DNA from: Bacteriovorax stolpii
GTDB taxonomy: Bacteria > Bdellovibrionota > Bacteriovoracia > Bacteriovoracales > Bacteriovoracaceae
Assembly (NCBI GenBank): GCA_945862475.1
Contig: CAMAYW010000024.1
Span: 1 to 13,077, forward strand
Length of the DNA stretch: 13,077 nucleotides
Reading direction: 5' to 3'
Shown: positions 6,363 through 12,582 of the stretch, one piece after another
Layout of the letters: each line of letters begins with the position of its first letter
Position numbering within the stretch: position 1 is the stretch's first letter
Position numbers and translations under genes: made by a program
The notes under the pieces: model-generated
Database searches by the model: none
Told to the model about the DNA's origin: nothing
The model's input: the letters and a program-made list of their open reading frames with translations, nothing else

Positions 6363-6739
6363 CTTTTATGATTTTCTTCGTTTCCTTTTATGCTTTTGGA
6401 GTTGATGACCGATCCATGGGAGAATTATTTCAAAAGTATGAATCCGTAATGGATCAAAAAAAAATCGAATTGATCGATGAGGTCTTCACCAAAAAATTCA
6501 TCAAAGAAAGTGGTGGTAAAAAAGAGCTGATTAGTAAGATCAAAAGTCTTCCAGAGACTCTTACTCAACCTCAAACCACAATGAGCTGGAAAAAAGGTCT
6601 TAAGGGTGAGGTCTATTTTGCGAAATTAAAAGAAAACAACAATAACAAAGGTGCTACATCATCCAGTGAGGCGGAATTTATTGTGATTAAGGAAAATGGA
6701 AAATTAAAAATTGATGGAACTATTAGCGATGGTGAATAA
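6347..6739 (+). CDS. Small secreted protein of unknown function
   Basis: 130 residues. A Sec signal peptide (about residues 1-18, FMIFFVSFYAFG then VDD) leads into a lysine-rich mature domain of about 110 residues. The order of helices (GELFQKYESVMDQKKIELID) followed by strands ending in EFIVIKENGKLKIDGTISDG recalls an NTF2/SnoaL-like fold, but this is an impression only. A low-complexity stretch (ENNNNKGATSSSE, about 95-107) lies between strands. ATG 6347 is supported by GAGGAAG 5 nt upstream. The gene overlaps the amidase end by 16 nt and the following lipoprotein start by 11 nt, so it is very likely translated together with both. A helper role for the amidase, for example binding or inhibition, would be speculation. 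Confidence 0.7.
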   Translation: MRFQITFMIFFVSFYAFGVDDRSMGELFQKYESVMDQKKIELIDEVFTKKFIKESGGKKELISKIKSLPETLTQPQTTMSWKKGLKGEVYFAKLKENNNNKGATSSSEAEFIVIKENGKLKIDGTISDGE

Positions 6740-7046
6740 ATTCTTAATCTTTCTATTCATCATGGCAGGGTGTGGAAATAATATCACTCTAAAAGAGAAT
6801 AAGTTGGAAAACTTAGATGCCCTCTCTTCAAGCTCAAATACGTCTTACAAAAAGTATGGAACTCTAAAAAGAGGATCTCCCTCTCAGGTCACATTCGACG
6901 GACGAATCTATATTGTGAGTGTGTATAGCTCCAAAAGTGCATTAGATTTCATCAGTCGACTCTCCACAGGTACTCAAATATCAATTACTTTTACGGGTGG
7001 AGTTCAGAATAATCAGATTGTGATAGAAACAATTGAGAGAAAATAA
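6729..7046 (+). CDS. Small putative lipoprotein of unknown function
   Basis: 105 residues. The N-terminus is a lipoprotein signal peptide (NKFLIFLFIMAGC) with the lipobox MAGC and lipidated Cys15, so it is probably membrane-anchored. The residue after the Cys is Gly, not Asp, which would favour outer-membrane sorting under E. coli rules. After a Ser/Asn-rich linker (about 33-43), the remaining 60 residues look all-beta (VTFDGRIYIVSVYSS, then QISITFTGG, then QIVIETIE) and resemble a small OB-like barrel. In-frame TTG 6711 and ATG 6714 exist, but ATG 6729 gives the proper signal-peptide n-region, with GGA 10 nt upstream. The start overlaps the preceding gene by 11 nt. A strong terminator begins at its stop codon, so this is the last gene of the operon. 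Confidence 0.7.
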   Translation: MVNKFLIFLFIMAGCGNNITLKENKLENLDALSSSSNTSYKKYGTLKRGSPSQVTFDGRIYIVSVYSSKSALDFISRLSTGTQISITFTGGVQNNQIVIETIERK

Positions 7047-7073
7047 AAAGGGCCCAAATTTTGGGCCCTTTTT
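7045..7073. terminator. Strong bidirectional intrinsic terminator
   Basis: A perfect inverted repeat. AAAAAGGGCCCAAA (7045-7058) is followed, around a central T, by TTTGGGCCCTTTTT (7060-7073). Each strand gives a G+C stem of six pairs flanked by A and U tracts. It sits between the lipoprotein stop (7046) and the nuoI stop (7081) and can end both converging transcripts. Confidence 0.93.
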
Positions 7074-7080
7074 ATTTTAA

Positions 7081-7590
7081 TTAAACTTTAACTATTCTAT
7101 CTCGCCACGCTTTAACATCTGGGGCAAGATAATCGTATTTCATCGCATCGATTGTATACTGGGAAAACTCATAATCATGAGAGTGAGTTAAACACTCCGT
7201 TGGACATACTGTCGTGCAAAGACCACAGTAGCAACAAAGAGCAGTATCAATCGTGAATTGAGTGAGCTTCAATCTGATGGCTTGTCCATTTGAAGTCTTT
7301 TTAATCTCTGCACCTTCTGGAAGCTTCTCTGAAGCGATGTAAATGCAATCTACTGGGCATGCCATTGCACACTGAGTACACGAAATACAGTTTTGAGAAT
7401 CATTAAAGAGCCTCATTCGCGCTCGTTCAGGAAGGACTTCACGGACTTCAGGATATTCAATAGAAACGGGTTTAACCGCCCAAACATACCTAAAAGTGAT
7501 CCACATCCCTTTAAGGGTTGTGGAAATTCCGTTAAAAAGACCACTGAAATAATTTTTAAATGAACTATTTTGTTCTACGGCAGTACTCAT
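7081..7590 (-). CDS. nuoI: NADH-quinone oxidoreductase subunit I
   Basis: 169 residues, normal length. NuoI carries iron-sulfur clusters N6a and N6b, which pass electrons from NuoG to NuoB in the peripheral arm of complex I on the cytoplasmic face of the membrane. Both 4Fe-4S ferredoxin motifs are intact: C68, C71, C74 and C78 (CISCTQCAMACP) and C119, C122, C125 and C129 (CCYCGLCTTVCP). The N-terminal helix region (TTLKGMWITFRYVW) is the usual membrane-associated part. Between the motifs lies EGAEIKKTSNGQAIRLKLTQ, equivalent to the family loop. ATG 7590 overlaps the nuoD stop (ATGA, 4 nt). It is the last gene of the operon, and the terminator lies 7 nt beyond the stop. The partner that would supply electrons (NuoG) is not nearby. 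Confidence 0.96.
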   Translation of the reverse strand: MSTAVEQNSSFKNYFSGLFNGISTTLKGMWITFRYVWAVKPVSIEYPEVREVLPERARMRLFNDSQNCISCTQCAMACPVDCIYIASEKLPEGAEIKKTSNGQAIRLKLTQFTIDTALCCYCGLCTTVCPTECLTHSHDYEFSQYTIDAMKYDYLAPDVKAWRDRIVKV

Positions 7591-8762
7591 CGGTCCACCT
7601 CTCCTAATACGATATCAATTGAACCAACGCTAGCGACGAAATCTGCAATCATTTGTCCTGGTGCAATTCTCGGAAGCATTGATGTGTGAGTGAAACAAGG
7701 AGACTTCACTTTTAATCGGTAAGGTTGCTTTGAGTCACCCTCTGAAACGAGGTGAATACCAAGCTCTCCACGAGGACATTCGTGTCTCATGTAGACTTCA
7801 CCTTTTGGAAGTTTAATCACTTTAGGAACCTTGCCCATGACTGAACCTGGTTCTAATTTTTCAAGCACCTGGCGAATAATTTTAATCGATTGAATAACTT
7901 CTTTCATACGAACGTAATAACGATTCCAACAATCTCCTACTTGCCCTAATTCAGCTTCGCCAACAGGAACATCGAAGTCGAATTCTGAATAGAGTGAATA
8001 AGGGGCATTCTTACGAAGATCCCATTTCATTCCAGATCCGCGAAGGACTGGGCCTGTAGCTCCGTAATCAAAGCAATCTTGAAGAGTAAACACTCCAACA
8101 TTGGCCGTTCTTTGGACAAAGATTTTATTCATCGAAACGAGTTCGTTATATTTTTTAGCTTCCTCTTCCATCGTGTCGCAGAATGCTGAGACTCGAGCGA
8201 GCTGCTCATCAGTCCAATCATTCCAAACACCACCAATCCAAATGTAATTGTAAAGAAGACGAGCACCCGAGACTTCTTCAAAGAGACGAAGAATTTTTTC
8301 ACGCTCTTCAAAGGCATACAAGAAAGGGGTGAAAGCTCCTAAATCGAGTGCGTAAGTTCCGAAGGCCATAAGATGAGAAGCAATTCTTTGAAGTTCAGCT
8401 GTCATGATTCGGATAAGTTCTCCGCGACGAGGTACCTCAGTGCCAAGCATCTTTTCTACTGCAGCGACATAAGTCCATTCCATGTTCATCGCAGCGAGGT
8501 AATCGAGGCGATCAACAAATGGAATAACACCACGGTAGTCTAAATTTTCAGCATGCTTTTCCATACAACGGTGGAGGTATCCAAGATGCGGAATTGCATG
8601 AGCAACGATTTCTGAATCGGTCCAAATCTCTATTCTAAGAACTCCGTGAGTCGCTGGATGCTGAGGACCCATATTAAGAGTTAGAAGTTCTGATTTTAGC
8701 TGTTCTGTATCTTTGTTAATGGTCGGCTTTTCCGGTTCACCAATATCCCAACGGCTTTGCAT
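7587..8762 (-). CDS. nuoD: NADH-quinone oxidoreductase subunit D
   Basis: 391 residues. It is the 49-kDa-type subunit that, with NuoB, forms the quinone-reduction site of complex I. Visible signatures are MGPQHPATHGVLR (31-43), HLGYLHRCMEKH (59-70), PFVDRLDYL (81-89) and a closing GSIDIVLGEVDR. The residues that contact the quinone headgroup in Thermus Nqo4 have counterparts here (His in QHPATHG, H35 or H39, and Y88). The nickel-binding cysteine pairs of [NiFe] hydrogenases are absent, so this is a respiratory subunit and not a hydrogenase large subunit. It is a stand-alone NuoD, not fused to NuoC. Position 66 is Cys where most homologues I recall have Gly (LHRGMEK). ATG 8762 lies 14 nt after the nuoC stop, with an AAGAAGG site 11 nt before it, slightly long spacing. 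The end overlaps nuoI by 4 nt. Confidence 0.97.
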   Translation of the reverse strand: MQSRWDIGEPEKPTINKDTEQLKSELLTLNMGPQHPATHGVLRIEIWTDSEIVAHAIPHLGYLHRCMEKHAENLDYRGVIPFVDRLDYLAAMNMEWTYVAAVEKMLGTEVPRRGELIRIMTAELQRIASHLMAFGTYALDLGAFTPFLYAFEEREKILRLFEEVSGARLLYNYIWIGGVWNDWTDEQLARVSAFCDTMEEEAKKYNELVSMNKIFVQRTANVGVFTLQDCFDYGATGPVLRGSGMKWDLRKNAPYSLYSEFDFDVPVGEAELGQVGDCWNRYYVRMKEVIQSIKIIRQVLEKLEPGSVMGKVPKVIKLPKGEVYMRHECPRGELGIHLVSEGDSKQPYRLKVKSPCFTHTSMLPRIAPGQMIADFVASVGSIDIVLGEVDR

Positions 8763-8776
8763 ATATGTTTACCTTC

Positions 8777-9361
8777 TTATTGTGCTTTCGCTTCTTGTGC
8801 TTTTTTAATCATTTCCTGACGAACAATAAACTCTCTATCTTCAAAGTTCATCTTCCCATCTGGATAAACGGACATGCCGTTATAATCTTTTTGAGCCACG
8901 TAATCCTTTCTTAAAGGGAATCCTTGCCAATCATCTGGGCAAAGAATTCTACGGTGGTCAGGGTGATTGTTAAAACGAATACCAAACATGTCGTACACTT
9001 CACGCTCTTGAAAATTAGCAGCGGCATAAAGTTTTACGATAGAGTCAACAGATGGGTTAACACGATCAGTGACTTTCACTTTTAGAATAAACTCTCTTGG
9101 GTTTTGAAGGTCAAAGTGGGCCATCATGTAGCACACTTCCATCCATTCTACCCAGTCCACTCCGCTGATCACTTGAAGAGAGTTAAAAGGCATCTCTTTA
9201 TTGGTTTTTAGAAACTCAACCACTGAATAAATCTTTGATGCTTCTACAGTAATACTTGAGTCACATTTTTTTGTGTCTTCAGGGATACTTACTGTTGCAT
9301 TTGCACCAGAAACATTTTTATTAATAAGTTCAGCAAGTTTATTTACATCAACATTAAGCAT
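8777..9361 (-). CDS. nuoC: NADH-quinone oxidoreductase subunit C
   Basis: 194 residues. This is the 30-kDa-type subunit, a cofactor-free scaffold between NuoB, NuoD and NuoI in the peripheral arm. The family signature is clear: FQEREVYDMFGIRF (117-130), HPDHRRIL (133-140) and DDWQGFPLRKDY (143-154). The N-terminal alpha/beta domain contains FNSLQVISGVDW (59-70). The C-terminal extension (DREFIVRQEMIKKAQEAKAQ) is charged and helical. The start ATG 9361 overlaps the nuoB coding end by 8 nt, so translation is probably coupled. NuoC and NuoD are separate genes here, unlike the fused NuoCD of enterobacteria. Confidence 0.96.
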   Translation of the reverse strand: MLNVDVNKLAELINKNVSGANATVSIPEDTKKCDSSITVEASKIYSVVEFLKTNKEMPFNSLQVISGVDWVEWMEVCYMMAHFDLQNPREFILKVKVTDRVNPSVDSIVKLYAAANFQEREVYDMFGIRFNNHPDHRRILCPDDWQGFPLRKDYVAQKDYNGMSVYPDGKMNFEDREFIVRQEMIKKAQEAKAQ

Positions 9362-9836
9362 GTTTTACCCACTTATTACGAAGAAGACGCTCATTAGCTA
9401 TTTTCTTTTGAAGAGTCATTACTCCTTCAATTAAAGCTTCAGGACGAGGAGGACATCCAGGAACATAAACATCAACAGGAACAACTTCATCCACACCTTT
9501 TAGAACGTGGTAACCGTGCTGCCAGTATGGTCCGCCTTTATTTGCACATGATCCCATTGAGATCACGTATTTTGGCTCTGCCATTTGTTCATAGAGTGTC
9601 TTCACTCGAGTCGCCATTTTAAGAGTCACAGTTCCTGCGACAATCATAAGATCTGCTCTTCTTGGTGTTGCCATAAAAGCTCCACAACCAAAGCGCTCGA
9701 GATCGTATTTGGAAGCACCTGTGGCCATCATTTCGATCGCACAACAAGCGAGACCAAAGGTCATTGGCCAAAGAGAATTTTTACGACCCCAGTTGAGAAA
9801 ATCATCAACAGTCGATAGAACAACACCATCTTGCAT
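9354..9836 (-). CDS. nuoB: NADH-quinone oxidoreductase subunit B
   Basis: 160 residues. NuoB holds the terminal cluster N2 that reduces quinone. All four ligands are visible: the tandem C31-C32 (FGLACCAIEM), C97 (MGSCANKGG) and C128 (VPGCPPRPE). ATPRRADLMIVAGT (56-69) is the conserved segment before the second ligand. ATG 9836 has GGAG (complement 9844-9847) 7 nt upstream. It is the first gene of a nuoB-C-D-I transcript. Unlike most bacterial nuo operons, no nuoA precedes it. Instead the upstream neighbour, on the same strand, is a metallopeptidase gene 116 nt away, with a promoter candidate in the gap. Confidence 0.97.
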   Translation of the reverse strand: MQDGVVLSTVDDFLNWGRKNSLWPMTFGLACCAIEMMATGASKYDLERFGCGAFMATPRRADLMIVAGTVTLKMATRVKTLYEQMAEPKYVISMGSCANKGGPYWQHGYHVLKGVDEVVPVDVYVPGCPPRPEALIEGVMTLQKKIANERLLRNKWVKHA

Positions 9837-9874
9837 GGAGGAACTCCGGTTTCTTGAAAAAAATTTGTACCCCT

Positions 9875-9904
9875 ATTTTTACCTTTAGGGACATTTTTCG
9901 TCAA
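9875..9904 (-). promoter_or_regulatory. Promoter candidate of the nuoBCDI operon, overlapped by a small inverted repeat
   Basis: On the minus strand TTGACG (complement 9899-9904), a 17-base spacer and TAAAAA (complement 9876-9881; the shifted AAAAAT at 9875-9880 is also possible) form a sigma-70-like promoter with a good -35 and a weaker -10. An inverted repeat, CCCTA (9871-9875) and TAGGG (9886-9890), brackets the -10 and could be an operator half-site pair or chance. The predicted leader is about 30 nt and includes the nuoB ribosome binding site. Confidence 0.5.
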
Positions 9905-9937
9905 TGAAACTGCTTAGATTTCAATAAATTGTCGAAG

Positions 9938-9956
9938 GTAGTTTGATAGCAACTAC
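9938..9956. repeat. Short hairpin at the 3' end of the metallopeptidase gene
   Basis: GTAGTT (9938-9943) and AACTAC (9951-9956) are perfect 6-base complements with a 7-base loop (TGATAGC). The right arm contains the stop codon of the upstream minus-strand gene. No T-tract follows on either strand, so it is not a convincing terminator. It might be an inefficient one or chance. Confidence 0.3.
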
Positions 9957-10882
9957 AAAGAGGATTTCACTCCACATCGCGCCGAGTAACTCTCTACAAA
10001 TTTCGCTTGCCCGCTAGCTGTTGAGGCGGGTCCCCTTCTAGGACCTTGCTGCATGTAGGCAAGACGCTTTTTATCGTTCTCACAGACCTTATTGACCACT
10101 AAATCGTATTCCATCAGAGCTGCCACAGGGTAAGGAACGCCGTAGGCGGAGGAAATAAAATTTATTTTTTCGGGTTTTAGGTCTGAAAATGAGCTAGCGA
10201 TATCGCGTTTTTTGAGCTGCCCATGGAATCCATCAAAGTATGACCCAACATGATAGAAGAGCTCAACTGCCTTCGAGTAAGATAGCTGACCGGAAGAGTC
10301 TTCAATCTTTTGGCAATTAGACCTCGACTGAACCCTGCGTGAAAATAATTCTTTTAAAACTCTGCACTCAGTTAAAAAGGCTTGAACTTCTCCACCAGAT
10401 CCTTCGATTGTCGATTTGATAAAATCTTTCGCATTAAATGACTCGGAATAAGGGTTAAATCCTTCACGGTAAACGTAATGAGTCAGTTCATGGGCCAAAT
10501 CTAAAAGGGCGTCATCCCAAGCAAGATTTTTACTTATGTAAACTACCGATCGAGATTCATAAATCACATGCTCTGGTGAATGCGGAGAAAATTTTCTAAC
10601 AAGAGTTGTATCAGTGAGAGAACTCTCACCCACTTTCACGACGTCCTCAATAAGGAGTCCAGTCCGAGCGGCTTTATATTGAGCTTCCTTAATGATTTTT
10701 TCACCCGTAGCTGACCTGGAAAGAAGTTCCAAAAGTTTTTTAAGATTTAATTCTTTTGAAGAAGTGTAGTCCATCCAGGTGCGTCCAGCGGACATGCTTC
10801 CTTCAACGTGGATTGTTTTTTCTTCTACCGAAAAGGCAGAAAAAGAAGTCAAAATGAAAATACTTGCTAGGAATTTCTTCAT
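9953..10882 (-). CDS. Secreted putative zinc metallopeptidase (HExxH)
   Basis: 309 residues from ATG 10882 (a GTG directly before it at 10885 is a possible alternative). A Sec signal peptide (KKFLASIFILTSFSAFS, about 1-18) indicates export. The zinc motif HELTH is at 131-135, preceded by the hydrophobic DALLDLA as in true metallopeptidases. A downstream acidic segment (STIEGSGGEVQAFLTE, 157-172) offers E160, E165 or E172 as a third, gluzincin-type ligand, so the active site looks complete. I cannot assign a MEROPS family. Four Cys in the mature part (173, about 197, about 272 and about 303) could form disulfides. The last 40 residues are Gly/Ala/Ser/Arg-rich and probably flexible. The gene follows the COG3014-type lipoprotein gene by 53 nt on the same strand with no clear terminator between, so it is likely in the same operon. 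The substrate is unknown. Confidence 0.75.
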   Translation of the reverse strand: MKKFLASIFILTSFSAFSVEEKTIHVEGSMSAGRTWMDYTSSKELNLKKLLELLSRSATGEKIIKEAQYKAARTGLLIEDVVKVGESSLTDTTLVRKFSPHSPEHVIYESRSVVYISKNLAWDDALLDLAHELTHYVYREGFNPYSESFNAKDFIKSTIEGSGGEVQAFLTECRVLKELFSRRVQSRSNCQKIEDSSGQLSYSKAVELFYHVGSYFDGFHGQLKKRDIASSFSDLKPEKINFISSAYGVPYPVAALMEYDLVVNKVCENDKKRLAYMQQGPRRGPASTASGQAKFVESYSARCGVKSSL

Positions 10883-10935
10883 CACCTAGCTCATCGGCGG
10901 CCAGAGTGATAACTCGAGACAAAAAAAGATTTTTT

Positions 10936-12582
10936 TTACTGGAGTGGAAAAGTATAAATGGTCTTAATCTGGTCTTTAACCTGAAGTTCTCCGACAATAG
11001 CAGTCGGCGAAGTGGGAACTTTTTCCTCGTTATAAGCGGCAATCCCGATTTTATATGACCCAGGTGGAAGTTTTAATTCTATCATCCTTAAAGCTTGTGG
11101 AAGAGTCGTCCAGTGACGAGTATCAGCTTTTTCAAAAGCTGCAATTCCTTTTGAGGCCCCCACATAAGTCGCCATCGCCGCTGATTTTGCGAGCAAATCT
11201 CCTCCTTCATTTCCTTTTTGAAGAGTTTGATAAACTTTCATCGCAGCAACAATCGCAAGAATATGTTTTATAGCAACACGTGTTCCAGTTTTCACATAAC
11301 GAGCGACGACATCCTCCTCTAAAACAACTTTAGCAATATCACCGTTCTCCGAAACAACGGGAAGTGGGCCCTGATGAAGGATTGTATTTTTATCAGTAAG
11401 AATAAAAATTTCGGTTCTTTTAATCGGCGGAACAACCTCAATCATGGGAAGTTCAAACTCGATTGCCGCTTCCTGAACCGCAAGTCTTGTTACATCGTGA
11501 GCAAAAACAAAACTACCAGGACTTGCTGTTTGTGAGGGATACATTCCAAGCTTATTCATAGCAAAGTAGGTTAAAAACTCAACTCCAACAGTCGCTATAA
11601 AAGCTTTTGCTCCAGAATTATCAACCGAATTAATCGCTCCCTTAATGCCAAAATTAAACGGCTTCCCTACTTTTTGAGGGATAAAACCTTCCTCAAAAAC
11701 TAAAACAACATTACCAGACCCTTCGCTCGCCTTTTTTATAATCTCTGGCTTCGGCTTTAGTGCTTTTACTATTTGACTAAATTCACTTCCACGAATTTCT
11801 TTCGTAAGCGTAAGAATTTTATAATGTAGAAAATCGATAAGATCATCTTTTTGATTTGTTCCCACGTACAGCTCAGGAGACACTTTACCCTCTTGTTCAA
11901 AAGACTTTATGTAATCTGCATTCTTTGAATTAAAGACAGAAAAAACGCCGCCCTGGGTGTTTAAAATATTGAGAGCATCCTTATAAAGCTGGAGAGATAT
12001 TTGCTTATCACTTCTAATCTCACTTACCTCGTGGATCTCTCCACCAAAAACTTTCAACATCAAATCTGTAGAGTAAAGTGTTTTAGCGGAAGCCGATCGC
12101 TGAAGATCCGTGAAGTAAGTATCCCAAGCAAGAATGGTTCCTCTTGCTCCCTGAAGATCTAGTTTATTACCGGATTTTTTATAGCGAGCGTAAAGTGCCT
12201 TTGCTAAAAAATAATGAGCATAAGATCTTTCATAGCTAGATCCATAAAAATCATCTGAAGCATCATTAATCATTAAGCTTGAAGCCTTGGAAGTAAGCTT
12301 AGTCGTAAAAAGTTTATCAATAAACTCTAAGGAAACCTGAAAATGTGAGATGGATTCATCCAAATGATCTTGAGCAAAGGAAAGGGTCCCCTTTTCAAGA
12401 TGCCAAAGGAGAATACTTTTCTTATCTTTTTTGAGTTCTGATTTTTCAAGAAGCTCATGCGCTTTTTTGTAATCTTTTGCAGCAAATGATGTTCTATACT
12501 CTTTCATCTGATCTTTCATCCTGGAGGCACAGGCCCCCAGGAATAAAAGAAAGAAGAGAGAGAGTAATTTTGTTTTTACCAT
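10936..12582 (-). CDS. COG3014-type lipoprotein with TPR-like N-terminal region
   Basis: 548 residues. A lipoprotein signal peptide (KLLSLFFLLFLGAC) ends in the lipobox LGAC with lipidated Cys18, followed by Ala, so outer-membrane sorting is expected. Residues about 22-170 are helical and TPR-like (YRTSFAAKDYKKAHELLE; GTLSFAQDHLDESISHFQ; SYAHYFLAKALYARYKKSG). The second half is mixed alpha/beta, with VVLVFEEGFIPQK, a helical Ala-rich stretch (HILAIVAAMKVYQTL) and a C-terminal beta domain (LPPGSYKIGIAAY). The whole layout, and its position next to an LpoB gene, match my memory of the uncharacterised family COG3014, found beside lpoB in vibrios and others. A role in activating peptidoglycan synthases is suggested by context only. 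ATG 12582 overlaps the lpoB stop by 7 nt, so the two are translationally coupled. Confidence 0.8.
   Translation of the reverse strand: MVKTKLLSLFFLLFLGACASRMKDQMKEYRTSFAAKDYKKAHELLEKSELKKDKKSILLWHLEKGTLSFAQDHLDESISHFQVSLEFIDKLFTTKLTSKASSLMINDASDDFYGSSYERSYAHYFLAKALYARYKKSGNKLDLQGARGTILAWDTYFTDLQRSASAKTLYSTDLMLKVFGGEIHEVSEIRSDKQISLQLYKDALNILNTQGGVFSVFNSKNADYIKSFEQEGKVSPELYVGTNQKDDLIDFLHYKILTLTKEIRGSEFSQIVKALKPKPEIIKKASEGSGNVVLVFEEGFIPQKVGKPFNFGIKGAINSVDNSGAKAFIATVGVEFLTYFAMNKLGMYPSQTASPGSFVFAHDVTRLAVQEAAIEFELPMIEVVPPIKRTEIFILTDKNTILHQGPLPVVSENGDIAKVVLEEDVVARYVKTGTRVAIKHILAIVAAMKVYQTLQKGNEGGDLLAKSAAMATYVGASKGIAAFEKADTRHWTTLPQALRMIELKLPPGSYKIGIAAYNEEKVPTSPTAIVGELQVKDQIKTIYTFPLQ

Noticed and set aside
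8129..8317. 62-residue ORF within nuoD
   Set aside because: It is an alternative frame on the same strand inside a well-supported nuoD.
7081..9836. The nuo-like genes as a group 4 [NiFe] hydrogenase or Ech/Mrp-type complex
   Set aside because: NuoD lacks the nickel-binding cysteine pairs, the NuoC, NuoB and NuoI signatures are those of complex I, and no hydrogenase maturation or antiporter genes are nearby.
10915..10938. A-rich/T-rich stretch (AAAAAAAGATTTTTTTT) after the COG3014-type gene as a terminator
   Set aside because: There is no GC-rich stem. An A/T-only pairing is unlikely to stop transcription.
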